Shown: positions 15,962 to 23,926 of the stretch, one piece after another | Layout of the letters: the number at the start of each line of letters is the position of its first letter | Numbering within the stretch: the first letter of the stretch is position 1 | The notes under the pieces: model-generated | Databases searched by the model: none | The model's input: the letters and a program-made list of their open reading frames with translations, nothing else | Told to the model about the DNA's origin: nothing | Origin: Sphingomonas ginsengisoli An et al. 2013 | GTDB taxonomy: Bacteria; Pseudomonadota; Alphaproteobacteria; Sphingomonadales; Sphingomonadaceae | Assembly (NCBI RefSeq): GCF_009363895.1 | Contig: NZ_CP045434.1 | Location: 2,498,501 to 2,562,500, forward strand | Direction: 5' to 3' | DNA length: 64,000 nt | Program-made: the position numbers and the translations under genes

Positions 15962-16834
15962 TCAGGCGGGCGGCACCACCTCGAGGGTCAAGCGATCAAG
16001 CGGGCTCTGCGCCGCAGCGATCGTGGTCGTGGCAACCTGCGTGTAGCGCGCTGTCGTCGACAGGCTGTTATGCCCCAGCAAAACCTGGATGATGCGAATA
16101 TCGACGCCGCTCTCAAGAAGATGGGTGGCAAAGCTGTGCCGCAACGTGTGCACGCTGACCTTCTTGGTCAAGCCTGCCGCCTTGGCGGCGGATCGGCACG
16201 CCGAATGCAGAACGGTAACGTTGATCGGCCCGTCTTCCCGTCCCGGGAAAAGCCAGTCCGTTGGCCGCGTCAGGCGCCAATAGGTGCGCAGGATATCGAG
16301 CAGTTGGGCCGACAGCATCACCGTGCGATCCTTGGCGCCCTTGCCATGCCGCACCTGGAGAAGCATCCGGTCGCTGTCGATATCGCCGACCTTGAGGCTC
16401 ACGACCTCCGATACGCGAAGTCCGGCGGCATAGGCTGTGGTCAACGCCGCCCGCGCCTTCAACGACGGCACCGCTTCGAGAAAGCGCACCACTTCGTCAG
16501 CGCTCAAGATCGCCGGCAGCTTGCGGGGCATCCTCGCATAGGCAATCCGCTCGGGTATCTCGCCCCGGTTCAGCGTCACGCCGTAGAAAAAACGCAGAGC
16601 GCACACGGTCTGGTTGAGCGCCGGCCAGGATATCCCCTGTGACACGAGATAGACCTGAAATGCCCGGACATCCTCGAGCCCGAGCCGATCCGGCGAACGT
16701 CTGAAATAGCGGCTGAACTTCGTGACGGCGTGCAAGTACGATCGTTGCGTCGCCGGCGACAGGTTGCGCAGCATCATGTCGTCGATCATACGGCGGCGCA
16801 GCGGGCTCACCGCTGTCGTGGTGGTATCAGCCAT
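15962..16834 (-). CDS. Tyrosine recombinase (XerC/D-like) of the IS91-type unit
   Basis: A 290-residue integrase with an N-terminal SAM-like core-binding domain (about 10-95) and a C-terminal catalytic domain. The active-site set is complete: R140 in AAGLRVSEVVSLK, K165 in RHGKGAKDR, H229 and R232 in SVHTLRHSFATHLLESG, H255 in LLGHNSLSTTARYTQ, and nucleophile Y264. Such genes commonly accompany IS91-like transposases in proteobacteria. It is therefore assigned to this unit and not to the large integrative element, whose own integrase is not in the window. Confidence 0.95.
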   Translation of the reverse strand: MADTTTTAVSPLRRRMIDDMMLRNLSPATQRSYLHAVTKFSRYFRRSPDRLGLEDVRAFQVYLVSQGISWPALNQTVCALRFFYGVTLNRGEIPERIAYARMPRKLPAILSADEVVRFLEAVPSLKARAALTTAYAAGLRVSEVVSLKVGDIDSDRMLLQVRHGKGAKDRTVMLSAQLLDILRTYWRLTRPTDWLFPGREDGPINVTVLHSACRSAAKAAGLTKKVSVHTLRHSFATHLLESGVDIRIIQVLLGHNSLSTTARYTQVATTTIAAAQSPLDRLTLEVVPPA

Positions 16835-16943
16835 GGGATGGTCTCCTGATCAGGGGTTGGTCTTCAGCAACCAAACCTTCCCATCAGGAGGCCATTCCAG
16901 CCAATACGCTCACCCCTCCCGCGTCAGCGGGTTCGTTCAATCC

Positions 16944-17422
16944 TGAATGTCGATCCGACCTAGGCCCCTGTCACGCGGTGAACCTAGCGATGGCATCCCC
17001 GGTATGGCCTGCGCTGTTCCTGAACAAGGCTGTTTGTGTGCTACCGGCGCAGGCGAAGGTTGCGGCCATGCCTCAAGGATTGCGGAGGCCGCCAAGTTTG
17101 GAACTGCTGAATTGGGCGTTCCCGTCCGGCTTCACTATCGCACGGCAATGCGAGATGGACCGTCGCTCCAAGCGTGATCCGCTATTGCGGGTGATGGAAC
17201 CGGGCAACGCCCGCAAATCCTGAGTCCGCCGCCCTGGACACCGCGGCAAGACACCGTTCCCCGTTGTTGCGGGGCTTCACGCGATCCGCCGCTGCTTCTT
17301 GCGTTAGTGATCGAAGCCGAATGGCGGAAACGCGCTCCTGGACGTGGTTCCGGCGCAGCCGAGAGCGCGGCCCGAAGGGCAACGCCCAAACCCGTTCAGT
17401 GGGAAACATCTTCCTGATCGAG
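16944..17422. other. Gene-poor stretch between the IS91-type unit and the monooxygenase gene
   Basis: This 479-bp stretch has short open frames on both strands but none with recognisable family features or a convincing ribosome site. It may be remnant DNA flanking the insertion. I see no structured element in it. Confidence 0.5.
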
Positions 17423-17713
17423 TCAGGCCGGAAACGCATCCATGAGGATGAACGTCGCCTTCTGTCGCTGGTGCGCATTGATGAGCGGGACCAGCCGCGT
17501 GAAATGCTCGGTCCTGCAATGGGCGTCCAGTGCCGCCCGATCCGGCCATTCCTCTATGAAGATGAAATGGCCGGGGTCTTTCTGGTCGATGAAGAGGTCA
17601 TAGGAAATGCAGAGGTCTTCCTGTCGGGTTTTATCGACCAGCTCGCGGTAGAGCGGCAGGACGGTCTCAACGGCTTCCGGCTTGATGAAATCCTCGGCGA
17701 TGACCTTGAGCAT
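17423..17713 (-). CDS. Antibiotic biosynthesis monooxygenase (ABM) domain protein
   Basis: A 96-residue dimeric alpha-beta barrel protein of the YgiN/quinol monooxygenase type. The start MLKVIAEDFIKPEAVETVLP has a GGAAGC ribosome site. Conserved features are CISYDLFIDQKDPGHFIFIE and EEWPDRAALDAHCRTEHFTR, the latter holding the family's histidine-containing helix. Cofactor-free oxidation of quinols or aromatics is the usual activity; the substrate here is unknown. It lies just downstream of the toxin gene and may read from the same promoter. Confidence 0.85.
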   Translation of the reverse strand: MLKVIAEDFIKPEAVETVLPLYRELVDKTRQEDLCISYDLFIDQKDPGHFIFIEEWPDRAALDAHCRTEHFTRLVPLINAHQRQKATFILMDAFPA

Positions 17714-17754
17714 AAGGTGACGCTTCCTTTCGCAATCGGGCGATGCCCTCGTGT

Positions 17755-18177
17755 TCAGTGCCCGGCCGTCCAAGGGTCGATGATCGGGACACCCGCCGCC
17801 TTGAAGGCGCTGGCATCGCGCGTGGCGACTGCAAAGCCATGGGCAGTCGCGATGGCCGCGATGTAACCGTCCGGCGTCGGAAAACCCTTGCCCGCGTTGC
17901 GCGCCGCAACGGCGAGGTCGGCATAGCGGCGAGCGGCATCCGTATCGAAGGGAAGGATTCTGCCGTCGAACAGGCCGAGAAGCCCGTCGAGGGTTGCGGC
18001 GAGCTTCCGCTTGCGCTGCCCGTCCGGCAGCGCGCCGATGCCGAACAGGAGTTCCGCGACGGTGACGCTGGAGAGATAGAGGGTTTCGGCGGCCTGCTCA
18101 TCCAGCCAGTCGCGCACGGCGGGCGCCGGTTCCGGCTTCATCGCCTCGGAAACGACATTGGTGTCCAGAACGATCAT
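17755..18177 (-). CDS. PIN-domain toxin (VapC/FitB type)
   Basis: A 140-residue PIN ribonuclease. The acidic metal-binding residues are present: D5 in VLDTNVVSEAMKPEP, E42 in TVAELLFGIG, D103 in FPTPDGYIAAIATAHG and D121 in ATRDASAF. The sequence is closest in style to FitB of the FitAB subclass. It overlaps its antitoxin by 4 bp, the classical arrangement. It should cleave RNA when the antitoxin is lost and so stabilise the element. Confidence 0.93.
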   Translation of the reverse strand: MIVLDTNVVSEAMKPEPAPAVRDWLDEQAAETLYLSSVTVAELLFGIGALPDGQRKRKLAATLDGLLGLFDGRILPFDTDAARRYADLAVAARNAGKGFPTPDGYIAAIATAHGFAVATRDASAFKAAGVPIIDPWTAGH

Positions 18178-18428
18178 TCAAAGCTCATAGGCACGGCGGG
18201 CGTCCGGTCGCGGCTCTGTTCCAGCGCCTCGAAATCGGCATTGGTCAAGCCTGCCTCCCGGCTCAACGCCGCCATGGCGGAACCGATGCGCAGGCGGTTG
18301 GCGGGACGCACCGCCTCTTCCAGAATATCGCGGATTTCGGCCTCGGTGCTGCGACCATGATGGGCCGCGCGCACCTTGAGGGCGCGGTGCGCCTCGTCTG
18401 ACAGGTTGCGAATGGTGACGGCGGGCAT
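18174..18428 (-). CDS. FitA/VapB-like antitoxin
   Basis: An 84-residue antitoxin beginning MPAVTIRNLSDEAHRALKVR, a ribbon-helix-helix DNA-binding domain of the FitA type (second helix STEAEIRDILEEAV). The C-terminal half, ending RTPAVPMSFE, would wrap the toxin. The ATG at 18428 is chosen over an upstream start because the promoter -10 box lies at 18466-18471. It overlaps the toxin start by 4 bp. Autorepression through the adjacent palindrome is likely. Confidence 0.9.
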   Translation of the reverse strand: MPAVTIRNLSDEAHRALKVRAAHHGRSTEAEIRDILEEAVRPANRLRIGSAMAALSREAGLTNADFEALEQSRDRTPAVPMSFE

Positions 18429-18450
18429 CTGATGGCGTCTCCGGCTAATT

Positions 18451-18494
18451 GATGGCGACGCCATCACTATAGAATCTTTGCTATCATTTATCAA
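18451..18494 (-). promoter_or_regulatory. Promoter and operator of the toxin-antitoxin operon
   Basis: On the minus strand TTGATA (18494-18489) and TATAGT (18471-18466) are 17 bp apart, a near-consensus promoter. Directly after it lies the perfect palindrome GATGGCGACGCCATC (18451-18465), which overlaps the expected transcription start. A half-site GATGGCG recurs at 18431-18437. This is the expected layout for autorepression by an RHH antitoxin. Confidence 0.75.
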
Positions 18495-18523
18495 GATGCG
18501 GCAGCCGAATGGATGTGGTTCCG

Positions 18524-18940
18524 CTATTTGGCGGGCGGGCTGATATTCGCTACCAGCCGCACGAGCGCCGACGCGCCTGTCACGCCGCCGCCGATCAGGC
18601 AGAAGATTGTGCGCCAGACCTCGGACGGCACGACCTCGCGCGTGATGCCGTGAACCAGTGCATAGCCCGCAACGGCGGCAGGCGCGGCGAAAACAAGCAC
18701 CACGGCGAGGCGCAGGATTGGTGTCCTCACCATCATGAACAGAACCACCAGCAGACCATAGGCGGCGGCGCCCGCCGCCAACCCGACCAGTCCTGCGCCG
18801 ATCAGGCCGGAACCGGAGGCATAGGCCAAACGCGCCGCCTCCACGCCGATCATGAAGGGCAGTGCATAAACGGCCAGCGTATAGGCCAGGACAGAGAGAC
18901 CGGCGACCAGCGCGACGGCCATCAACATGAGCACGATCAT
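18524..18940 (-). CDS. Small hydrophobic membrane protein of unknown function
   Basis: A 138-residue protein with a strong AGGAGG ribosome site 8 bp before the ATG at 18940. It has four to five hydrophobic stretches (for example VLMLMAVALVAGLSVLAY, GLIGAGLVGLAAGAAAYGLL, LAVVLVFAAPAAVAGYAL) and a short polar C-terminus. I do not recognise a family. It sits alone between the toxin-antitoxin operon and the ParB-like gene, both of which are also leftward. Such small membrane proteins are common passengers of alphaproteobacterial elements. Confidence 0.75.
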   Translation of the reverse strand: MIVLMLMAVALVAGLSVLAYTLAVYALPFMIGVEAARLAYASGSGLIGAGLVGLAAGAAAYGLLVVLFMMVRTPILRLAVVLVFAAPAAVAGYALVHGITREVVPSEVWRTIFCLIGGGVTGASALVRLVANISPPAK

Positions 18941-18984
18941 TTGCAGAATCCTCCTGTGCCGATGACCCTGACGGGCATCGGATC

Positions 18985-19013
18985 GGTCGCGCGGGGTCGA
19001 TCCCCGCGCGACC
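18985..19013. terminator. Strong hairpin between ParB-like and membrane-protein genes
   Basis: GGTCGCGCGGGG (18985-18996) and CCCCGCGCGACC (19002-19013) form a perfect 12-bp GC-rich stem with a 5-nt loop, 65 bp beyond the ParB-like stop. It has no T-run in the leftward direction; a T-run (ATTTTT) follows on the + strand. Confidence 0.55.
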
Positions 19014-19077
19014 GCGATTTTTGGGAAGGGTAGGAAACAGGAAGGCCGGGACCGCTTGCGCGATCCCGGCCCGGTCC

Positions 19078-21123
19078 TCACTCGGCGGCTTGGAGGTAGG
19101 CGTCGGCTTCCGGCTCGGCCTCCAACCATGCGGGTCGCGTGGTGCGCAGCACGGTCGGTAGCCAGCCCGTTCCAGCGAGAAGCTGTTCGGCGGCCTGCGC
19201 CATCTCCGGCTTCTTCAAGCCCGCGATCCGCTCGGCGGCTTCATCGCTGACACCTTCACGAACGGCGGCGAGGATATGCGCCTTGGTGACGCGGTCGAGA
19301 TAGGTCGGCGTCGTCGGCGTCCAGTGCGCCGTCATGTCCAGCGCCACCGCGCTCGCCAGCTTCTCCGCCGTCGCGCGGGCGTTCGGCTTCTGCTCCCACG
19401 GTGTCCTGACCGCATTGACGGTCAGCGATACGCAATGGGCGAGCAAGGCCATAAGGCTCGCCTGATCCAGACCGGCGACGAAGGCCCAGAGGTCCGCCAC
19501 CTCGCGGGGCATATCCGATGCCCATCCGGCATGACGATCCGCCAGCGCCTGCGCGGCGGGCGTGTCCTCGATCCCGTCCGCGTGAGAAGCCAGATACGCG
19601 CTGGTCAGGCGGATTTCGAGGCAGGACGCTTCCCCGCCGCGATAGAAGGTCTGCGCCGCCAGTGCATGAACCACGGCGACAAGCGCCATGTCCGGCTGCT
19701 CGCCAAGGGCGAGACGCAGGCCAAGGGTGCGATGCGCGGTCAGGTCGCGGACGAGCGCGTCCGACAGCGGCTTTCCCGCATCCCCGGCATCCTCGTCCTC
19801 CGGGTGAGGTTCGGGTTCCTCATCCTCGCCGCCGTCCTCATCTTCGATGATTTCGCCATCACCGTTAACGCGCACACCGTCGATGACGGTTTCGCCGTCT
19901 TCGCCCGCTTCCGGTTCGGGAGCCTCGTCCTCGGCGCGGATGAAGCCGCGTTCGATGCGGGCCGTGCCGTCATGGTTCAGGATGACGAACACACCGCCAC
20001 GCGCGATCTCGTCGGCATCATAGGCATGACGCTTGCCGTCGATCCGCTTGATCTCCGCTTCCAACTCCCCGAACCGCTGATCCGCTTCGTCCGGGAGTTC
20101 GTCGTAGCCTTCGTATTCCGACGACAGGCGGTCGTATTCCTCCTGCGCGGCGGTGTAGGCGGCGGCATCGTCCGCCGACAATTCCACCGGATGCGGATAG
20201 GTGCGGCGCATCCCGTGCGCATGGGGGAAATCGATGTGAACCGAAGTCCACTTCCACCCCTCCGACGCCTGAACCTCGGCAGCAATGCTTTCCAGCTTGT
20301 CGATGACAAGCCGGTCCAGCAACGCGGCATCCTCGAAATAGCCGCCCCGATCCTCGGTGAAGAGGTCGCGGATGATCGTGCCGCCCGCCTCGGCGTATGC
20401 GTCCGCGCCGACGAAACGCGCGCGCCGGTCACTGGCTTCCACGTTCATCTTGGTCAGGTCGCGGCGGATAATCCACGGCTCACGGTTATAGGACAGGTTG
20501 TCGAACACCTGTTCCTGCCGGTCGTGATCCTCGGTGATGGCGAAGGCCATCAACTGGTCCAGCGACAAGCCGCCATCGCGATAGACCTGCATCAACTTCG
20601 GGCTGACCGCGCCGAGACGCATCCGCTGCCTGACGACATGCGGGGTCACGCCGAACCGGGCGGCAATTTCCTCCGCGCCCCAACCACGATTGTCCGCAAG
20701 TTCACGGAAGCGCTCATACTGATCGGCGGGGTGCATCGCCTCGCGGGTGATATTCTCGTCGAGGGAGATTTCCGCTGCGTCGTTCTCGGTATCCAGAACG
20801 CAACGGATGGCTTCCGACTTCTTGATCTGCTTGCGCTTGACGCGCAGCAATTGCGCCAGCCTGCGGCCTTCGCCGATGGTGACGAGATAGAAGCCGGTCG
20901 CTTCGCCTTCCGCGTTCGTCTCCGGCTCCACCACCAGATTTTGCAGCATCCCCTTGGCGGCGATGCTGGCCGCCAGTGCTTCGATATGGGCTTCGCTGTG
21001 CGGGGTCTTGCGGGCGTTGCGGGGCGACTTCTTCAACTTGTTCAGCGGCACGAACAGCACCGCGCCGTTCTCATTGGCGGGGGCTTCGGAAACCGTGGCG
21101 GTCGTTTCGACAGTATTGGTCAT
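19078..21123 (-). CDS. Large ParB/RepB-like nuclease-fold protein
   Basis: A 681-residue ParB-family protein. The N-terminal ParB/Srx domain is clear: VPLNKLKKSPRNARKTPHSE, then IAAKGMLQNLVVEPE and the box GFYLVTIGEGRRLAQLLR. A helix-turn-helix region follows (WGAEEIAARFGVTPHVVRQR). The middle holds a very acidic low-complexity stretch around residues 395-440, and the C-terminal 230 residues are helical. Proteins of this length and layout occur on many alphaproteobacterial plasmids and integrative elements. They are distinct from chromosomal ParB and may act as DNA-binding or nuclease factors. The gene shares its leader with DUF932. Confidence 0.9.
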   Translation of the reverse strand: MTNTVETTATVSEAPANENGAVLFVPLNKLKKSPRNARKTPHSEAHIEALAASIAAKGMLQNLVVEPETNAEGEATGFYLVTIGEGRRLAQLLRVKRKQIKKSEAIRCVLDTENDAAEISLDENITREAMHPADQYERFRELADNRGWGAEEIAARFGVTPHVVRQRMRLGAVSPKLMQVYRDGGLSLDQLMAFAITEDHDRQEQVFDNLSYNREPWIIRRDLTKMNVEASDRRARFVGADAYAEAGGTIIRDLFTEDRGGYFEDAALLDRLVIDKLESIAAEVQASEGWKWTSVHIDFPHAHGMRRTYPHPVELSADDAAAYTAAQEEYDRLSSEYEGYDELPDEADQRFGELEAEIKRIDGKRHAYDADEIARGGVFVILNHDGTARIERGFIRAEDEAPEPEAGEDGETVIDGVRVNGDGEIIEDEDGGEDEEPEPHPEDEDAGDAGKPLSDALVRDLTAHRTLGLRLALGEQPDMALVAVVHALAAQTFYRGGEASCLEIRLTSAYLASHADGIEDTPAAQALADRHAGWASDMPREVADLWAFVAGLDQASLMALLAHCVSLTVNAVRTPWEQKPNARATAEKLASAVALDMTAHWTPTTPTYLDRVTKAHILAAVREGVSDEAAERIAGLKKPEMAQAAEQLLAGTGWLPTVLRTTRPAWLEAEPEADAYLQAAE

Positions 21124-21473
21124 GGTCTTGATCCTTTGGCTTGGGTTTCGCGCAGCGAAGCGCCGCGCTGAAACCCTGGCCGTCGCCGAGACCGGGGGGT
21201 GCAAGGGGCAAGGGCGGCCGGGACGGAGGGGGATCACCCGGCCTGCACAAGCGGATCGAAGTCATAACTGAGAGTGTGAAACACGCATTCGCGCGGAAGG
21301 CCGGGGAAACCGTCCCGGCCGAGCGTCAGCGATCCCTTGCGCCGCGCCGGGGGGCGGAGCCCACAAGCCACCCGCCCGGCATGAGCGCCAGCGGGCGCCG
21401 GGCACGAGAACCGGATCAGGATGGCAAAGCCTCGGAAGCTGGAAGTCGTGCATCCTGATCGCCGCATTTTCTG
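21124..21473 (-). repeat. Leader repeat, copy B (upstream of ParB-like gene)
   Basis: Second copy of the repeat described at 12045-12373, again ending exactly at a start codon. The hairpin at 21143-21149/21170-21176 (GGGTTTC/GAAACCC, with an inner GCGC/GCGC pairing) replaces GGGTTCAG/CTGAACCC of copy A. The loop core AGCGAAGCGC is conserved. The distal end has an inverted pair, ATCAGGAT and ATCCTGAT, in both copies. The remaining bases to 21600 hold the leader of the TIR operon, which ends in an AAGGAGG ribosome site. Confidence 0.8.
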
Positions 21474-21600
21474 CTAGGATAGACTACGGCGATTCTGTCT
21501 CTTTTTTCGGGATGGCAGTTTTCAGATGAGGAACGCACATTCCGACAGCTGGCGCGGCCCAAGCGCACCAACATAGTCTAAGAAAATAAGGAGGTAATGC

Positions 21601-22089
21601 ATGGCCCGGAAAGTTTTTTTCAGTTTTCACTATGCGCGTGACGTTCGCCGCATCGTTCAGGTGCGCAATTCCTGGGTCGTTCGCGCAAAAGGTGAGGCGC
21701 AGCCCTTCTATGATGCCGCCGAGTTTGAGGAGGCCAAGAAGCGCGCCGGTGGCATAGAGAAGTGGATTGAGGAACAGCTCAAGGGTACGTCGGTCACGGT
21801 GGTGCTGTTCGGTGCCGAAACCTACGACCGCGAATGGGTGCGACACGAAATCAAGCGGAGCTACGAACTCAAGAAAGGCATCCTCGCCATCGACATCCAC
21901 CGTATCAAAGATCCGCAACTCGGAGCTGACGTTCAAGGAAAGAACCCTCTCGATTACTGGCATGTCGAGCAGAATGGCAAAAAGGTTCCGTTCAGCAGTC
22001 TCTACAGGACCTATGACTGGGTCAATGATGATGGTTATAATAATATGTCGACCTGGATTGAGGCTGCGGCCGTGGCAGCGGGGCGCTGA
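21601..22089 (+). CDS. ThsB-like TIR domain protein (DUF1863 type)
   Basis: A 162-residue, single-domain TIR protein. It opens with KVFFSFHYARDVRRIVQVRN, the strand and loop typical of the ThsB/DUF1863 branch. WIEEQLKGTSVTVVLFGAET follows, then REWVRHEIKRSYELKKGILA, with E83 as the likely NADase glutamate. In Thoeris, ThsB proteins of this shape convert NAD into a cyclic ADP-ribose-type signal after phage infection. An AAGGAGG ribosome site lies 6 bp before the ATG. It is the first gene of a rightward operon with another TIR gene, a SLOG-like gene and a third TIR gene. No ThsA is present. Confidence 0.88.
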   Translation: MARKVFFSFHYARDVRRIVQVRNSWVVRAKGEAQPFYDAAEFEEAKKRAGGIEKWIEEQLKGTSVTVVLFGAETYDREWVRHEIKRSYELKKGILAIDIHRIKDPQLGADVQGKNPLDYWHVEQNGKKVPFSSLYRTYDWVNDDGYNNMSTWIEAAAVAAGR

Positions 22090-22097
22090 GGCGAGGC

Positions 22098-23258
22098 ATG
22101 AGCCTTTACGAGCTTGCAATCCTAGGAAGCCCAGCCACCGAGGAGCGTGATGCCCTAACCGCGACCTTGCACGGAATGGTCGAGGATTTTGGTCTCGTGT
22201 TAGGCACCGACGTGCTCGTTTATGACGGAGGGACGGTGTCGGGTCGCGACAAGCGCGCCGCCTTTGCCGCCGTGTTTTTCGGTGCGGCGGCACCCACCGA
22301 CATAGAGGCCGCGCACGAACTGGTGCTTGCGAGCGCGCCGATCATCCCAACTATCGCTGCCAATGGCGACTTCGCCCTGCATGTGCCAGAGTTTCTACAG
22401 TCAGCTAACGGTCTGAAACGTCGTGCCGACGATCCAGCAATGACCGAACTCGCGGCGGCGATGCTTGAGTGCGTTGGTTTGCTACGCAGGCAGCGCCGCG
22501 TATTCGTCAGTTATCGGCGGGTTGAATCTCGCGCCGCGGCGCTTCAGCTTCATGACTTGCTCAACGCTCGCGGCTTTGACGTCTTTCTCGACACACATGA
22601 TATACGTCCGGGCGATCCCTTTCAGGACGTGCTATGGCACCGTCTAGTCGACTCTGACGTGATGGTCATGCTCGATACCCCTGGCTATTTTGATAGCCGC
22701 TGGACCCGACAAGAGATCGGTCGGGCGCGAGCGAAGGACATCCAAGTTCTTCGTGTGATCTGGCCTGAACATGTGCCAAGCAAGCTGACCGATATGGCCG
22801 AGACAGTTTATCTCGACCCTGCTGAGCTTACAGCATCTGACGGTCCGATAATCAATGATACGGCCGAATCGATAGTGCTTCGGGTGGAGCGGTTGCGGAG
22901 CCGGAGCATCGCGGCCCGCTATATGTCGATCACCGGCAAGCTTCGCGCTGATGTCGAGAAGATTGACGCTTCGGTCGAAGGTGTGGGCGCACATCGTGCA
23001 ATCGCTGTGCGGTTGATCGGGGATCGCAAGGTTTGGGCCTATCCGATTGTTGGCGTGCCGACCGCCGAGATATTGAACGATGTTGCGGAGAAGGCGCGAC
23101 GCGCCGAGCAAGGCGAAGTGCCGGTTCTCGTGTACGATCATCTCGGCATTCGCGACGCTTGGAGCGCTCACCTACGATGGTTGGATGAACAGATCTTATC
23201 CGTCCGCGCGATAAAGGTGTCTGAAGCAGGCTGGGCGCTCGCGGCATGGGAGGACTGA
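22098..23258 (+). CDS. TIR domain protein with novel flanking domains
   Basis: A 386-residue protein with three parts. Residues 1-130 have an alternating alpha/beta pattern with no clear assignment. Residues 133-225 are a TIR domain (RRVFVSYRRVESRAAALQLH, FDVFLDTHDIRPGDPFQDVL, SRWTRQEIGRARAKDIQVLR) with E206 as the expected catalytic glutamate. Residues about 255-386 form a further domain ending in WLDEQILSVRAIKVSEAGWA. It begins 8 bp after the first TIR gene and ends 2 bp before the SLOG gene. The flanking domains may regulate the TIR or bind a ligand. I can name neither. Confidence 0.8.
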   Translation: MSLYELAILGSPATEERDALTATLHGMVEDFGLVLGTDVLVYDGGTVSGRDKRAAFAAVFFGAAAPTDIEAAHELVLASAPIIPTIAANGDFALHVPEFLQSANGLKRRADDPAMTELAAAMLECVGLLRRQRRVFVSYRRVESRAAALQLHDLLNARGFDVFLDTHDIRPGDPFQDVLWHRLVDSDVMVMLDTPGYFDSRWTRQEIGRARAKDIQVLRVIWPEHVPSKLTDMAETVYLDPAELTASDGPIINDTAESIVLRVERLRSRSIAARYMSITGKLRADVEKIDASVEGVGAHRAIAVRLIGDRKVWAYPIVGVPTAEILNDVAEKARRAEQGEVPVLVYDHLGIRDAWSAHLRWLDEQILSVRAIKVSEAGWALAAWED

Positions 23259-23260
23259 GC

Positions 23261-23917
23261 ATGGCCGATGCTATCTTCCTTTCTGCCGGCGTTCCCGACC
23301 CGAAGCGGGGGCCGGAATATGCTGCCACAGCCGATAGTGTGGCGATCGGGGCCGCCGTGTCTGCTCTGGTCCATATTACGCTAGGACGTCGCCTTCTGGT
23401 CTGGGGCGGTCAGCCAGCCATCACGCCAATGATTTGGGTGGTCGCCCATGACATTGGTGTCGATTATGGGAGCTGGGTTCAACTCTATCAGTCGAGACAC
23501 TTCAAGGACGAGTTCCCTGAAGACAACGAACGCTTCCGGAACGTCACCTACACGGACGACATTGAGGGCGACCGTGAGAAAAGCCTGTTGGCTATGCGAG
23601 AGCGCATGTTCTCAGAACATGTGTTCAAGGCTGCCGTGTTTATCGGCGGCATGGGTGGAATCATTCAAGAGTATGAACTGTTCCGTCGCTTGCAGCCGCA
23701 AGCCTCCGTGATTCCAATCATATCAACGGGAGGGGCGACCTTGGAGGTGGCGCAACGAATCGGCGCGTTGCCCGCCGATCTCACCAATGAACTAGACTAT
23801 GTGGCACTCCTTCATCGCCATCTTGGCGTATCGGTTAAGGAGGAGCGTTTCAGAAGTCCCGCCGAGCAGCCAGCCGCCGAGGATGAACGTTTCTGGAGAC
23901 CTCGTGCCAAGGAGTAA
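23261..23917 (+). CDS. Stand-alone SLOG-like nucleotide-binding protein
   Basis: A 218-residue Rossmann-type protein. MADAIFLSAGVPDPKRGPEY opens the first strand and glycine turn. LGRRLLVWGGQPAITPMIWV and VFKAAVFIGGMGGIIQEYEL match the SLOG pattern of strand, glycine-rich loop and acidic helix (GGxGGxxxEY). SLOG domains bind nucleotides such as cyclic ADP-ribose isomers; in Thoeris ThsA a C-terminal SLOG domain senses the TIR product. Here the domain is alone, without SIR2 or membrane effector. The ATG at 23261 has a GGGAGGA ribosome site and follows the preceding stop by 2 bp. The assignment is by motif only. Confidence 0.72.
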   Translation: MADAIFLSAGVPDPKRGPEYAATADSVAIGAAVSALVHITLGRRLLVWGGQPAITPMIWVVAHDIGVDYGSWVQLYQSRHFKDEFPEDNERFRNVTYTDDIEGDREKSLLAMRERMFSEHVFKAAVFIGGMGGIIQEYELFRRLQPQASVIPIISTGGATLEVAQRIGALPADLTNELDYVALLHRHLGVSVKEERFRSPAEQPAAEDERFWRPRAKE

Positions 23918-23926
23918 ACGCGAGCA

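Larger units (their letters stand above)
14502..16943. mobile_element. IS91-type transposase plus tyrosine recombinase unit with 24-bp terminal inverted repeats
   Basis: A 2442-bp unit carrying two leftward genes, a HUH transposase and a tyrosine recombinase. Its outer limits are a perfect 24-bp inverted repeat: 14502-14525 is the exact reverse complement of 16920-16943 (core TTGAACGAACCCGCTGAC). Immediately outside the repeats the flanks do not match, and no target duplication is evident. Between the left repeat and the IS701-like gene lies a separate 10-bp inverted pair, TGAGGTCGCG/CGCGACCTCA (14443-14452/14484-14493). Confidence 0.8.

Noticed and set aside
15329..16642. 437-codon + strand frame across the IS91-type unit
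   Set aside because: Antisense to both the transposase and the recombinase, which are intact.
15962..16834. Tyrosine recombinase as the integrase of the large element
   Set aside because: It lies inside the 24-bp repeats with the IS91-type transposase and matches the partner usually found with such transposases.
16947..17223. Two + strand frames of 76 and 81 codons after the IS91-type unit
   Set aside because: They overlap in different frames, lack ribosome sites and have no recognisable motifs.
19276..21171. 631-codon open frame on the + strand
   Set aside because: It mirrors the ParB-like gene, which has clear domains and codon use on the minus strand.
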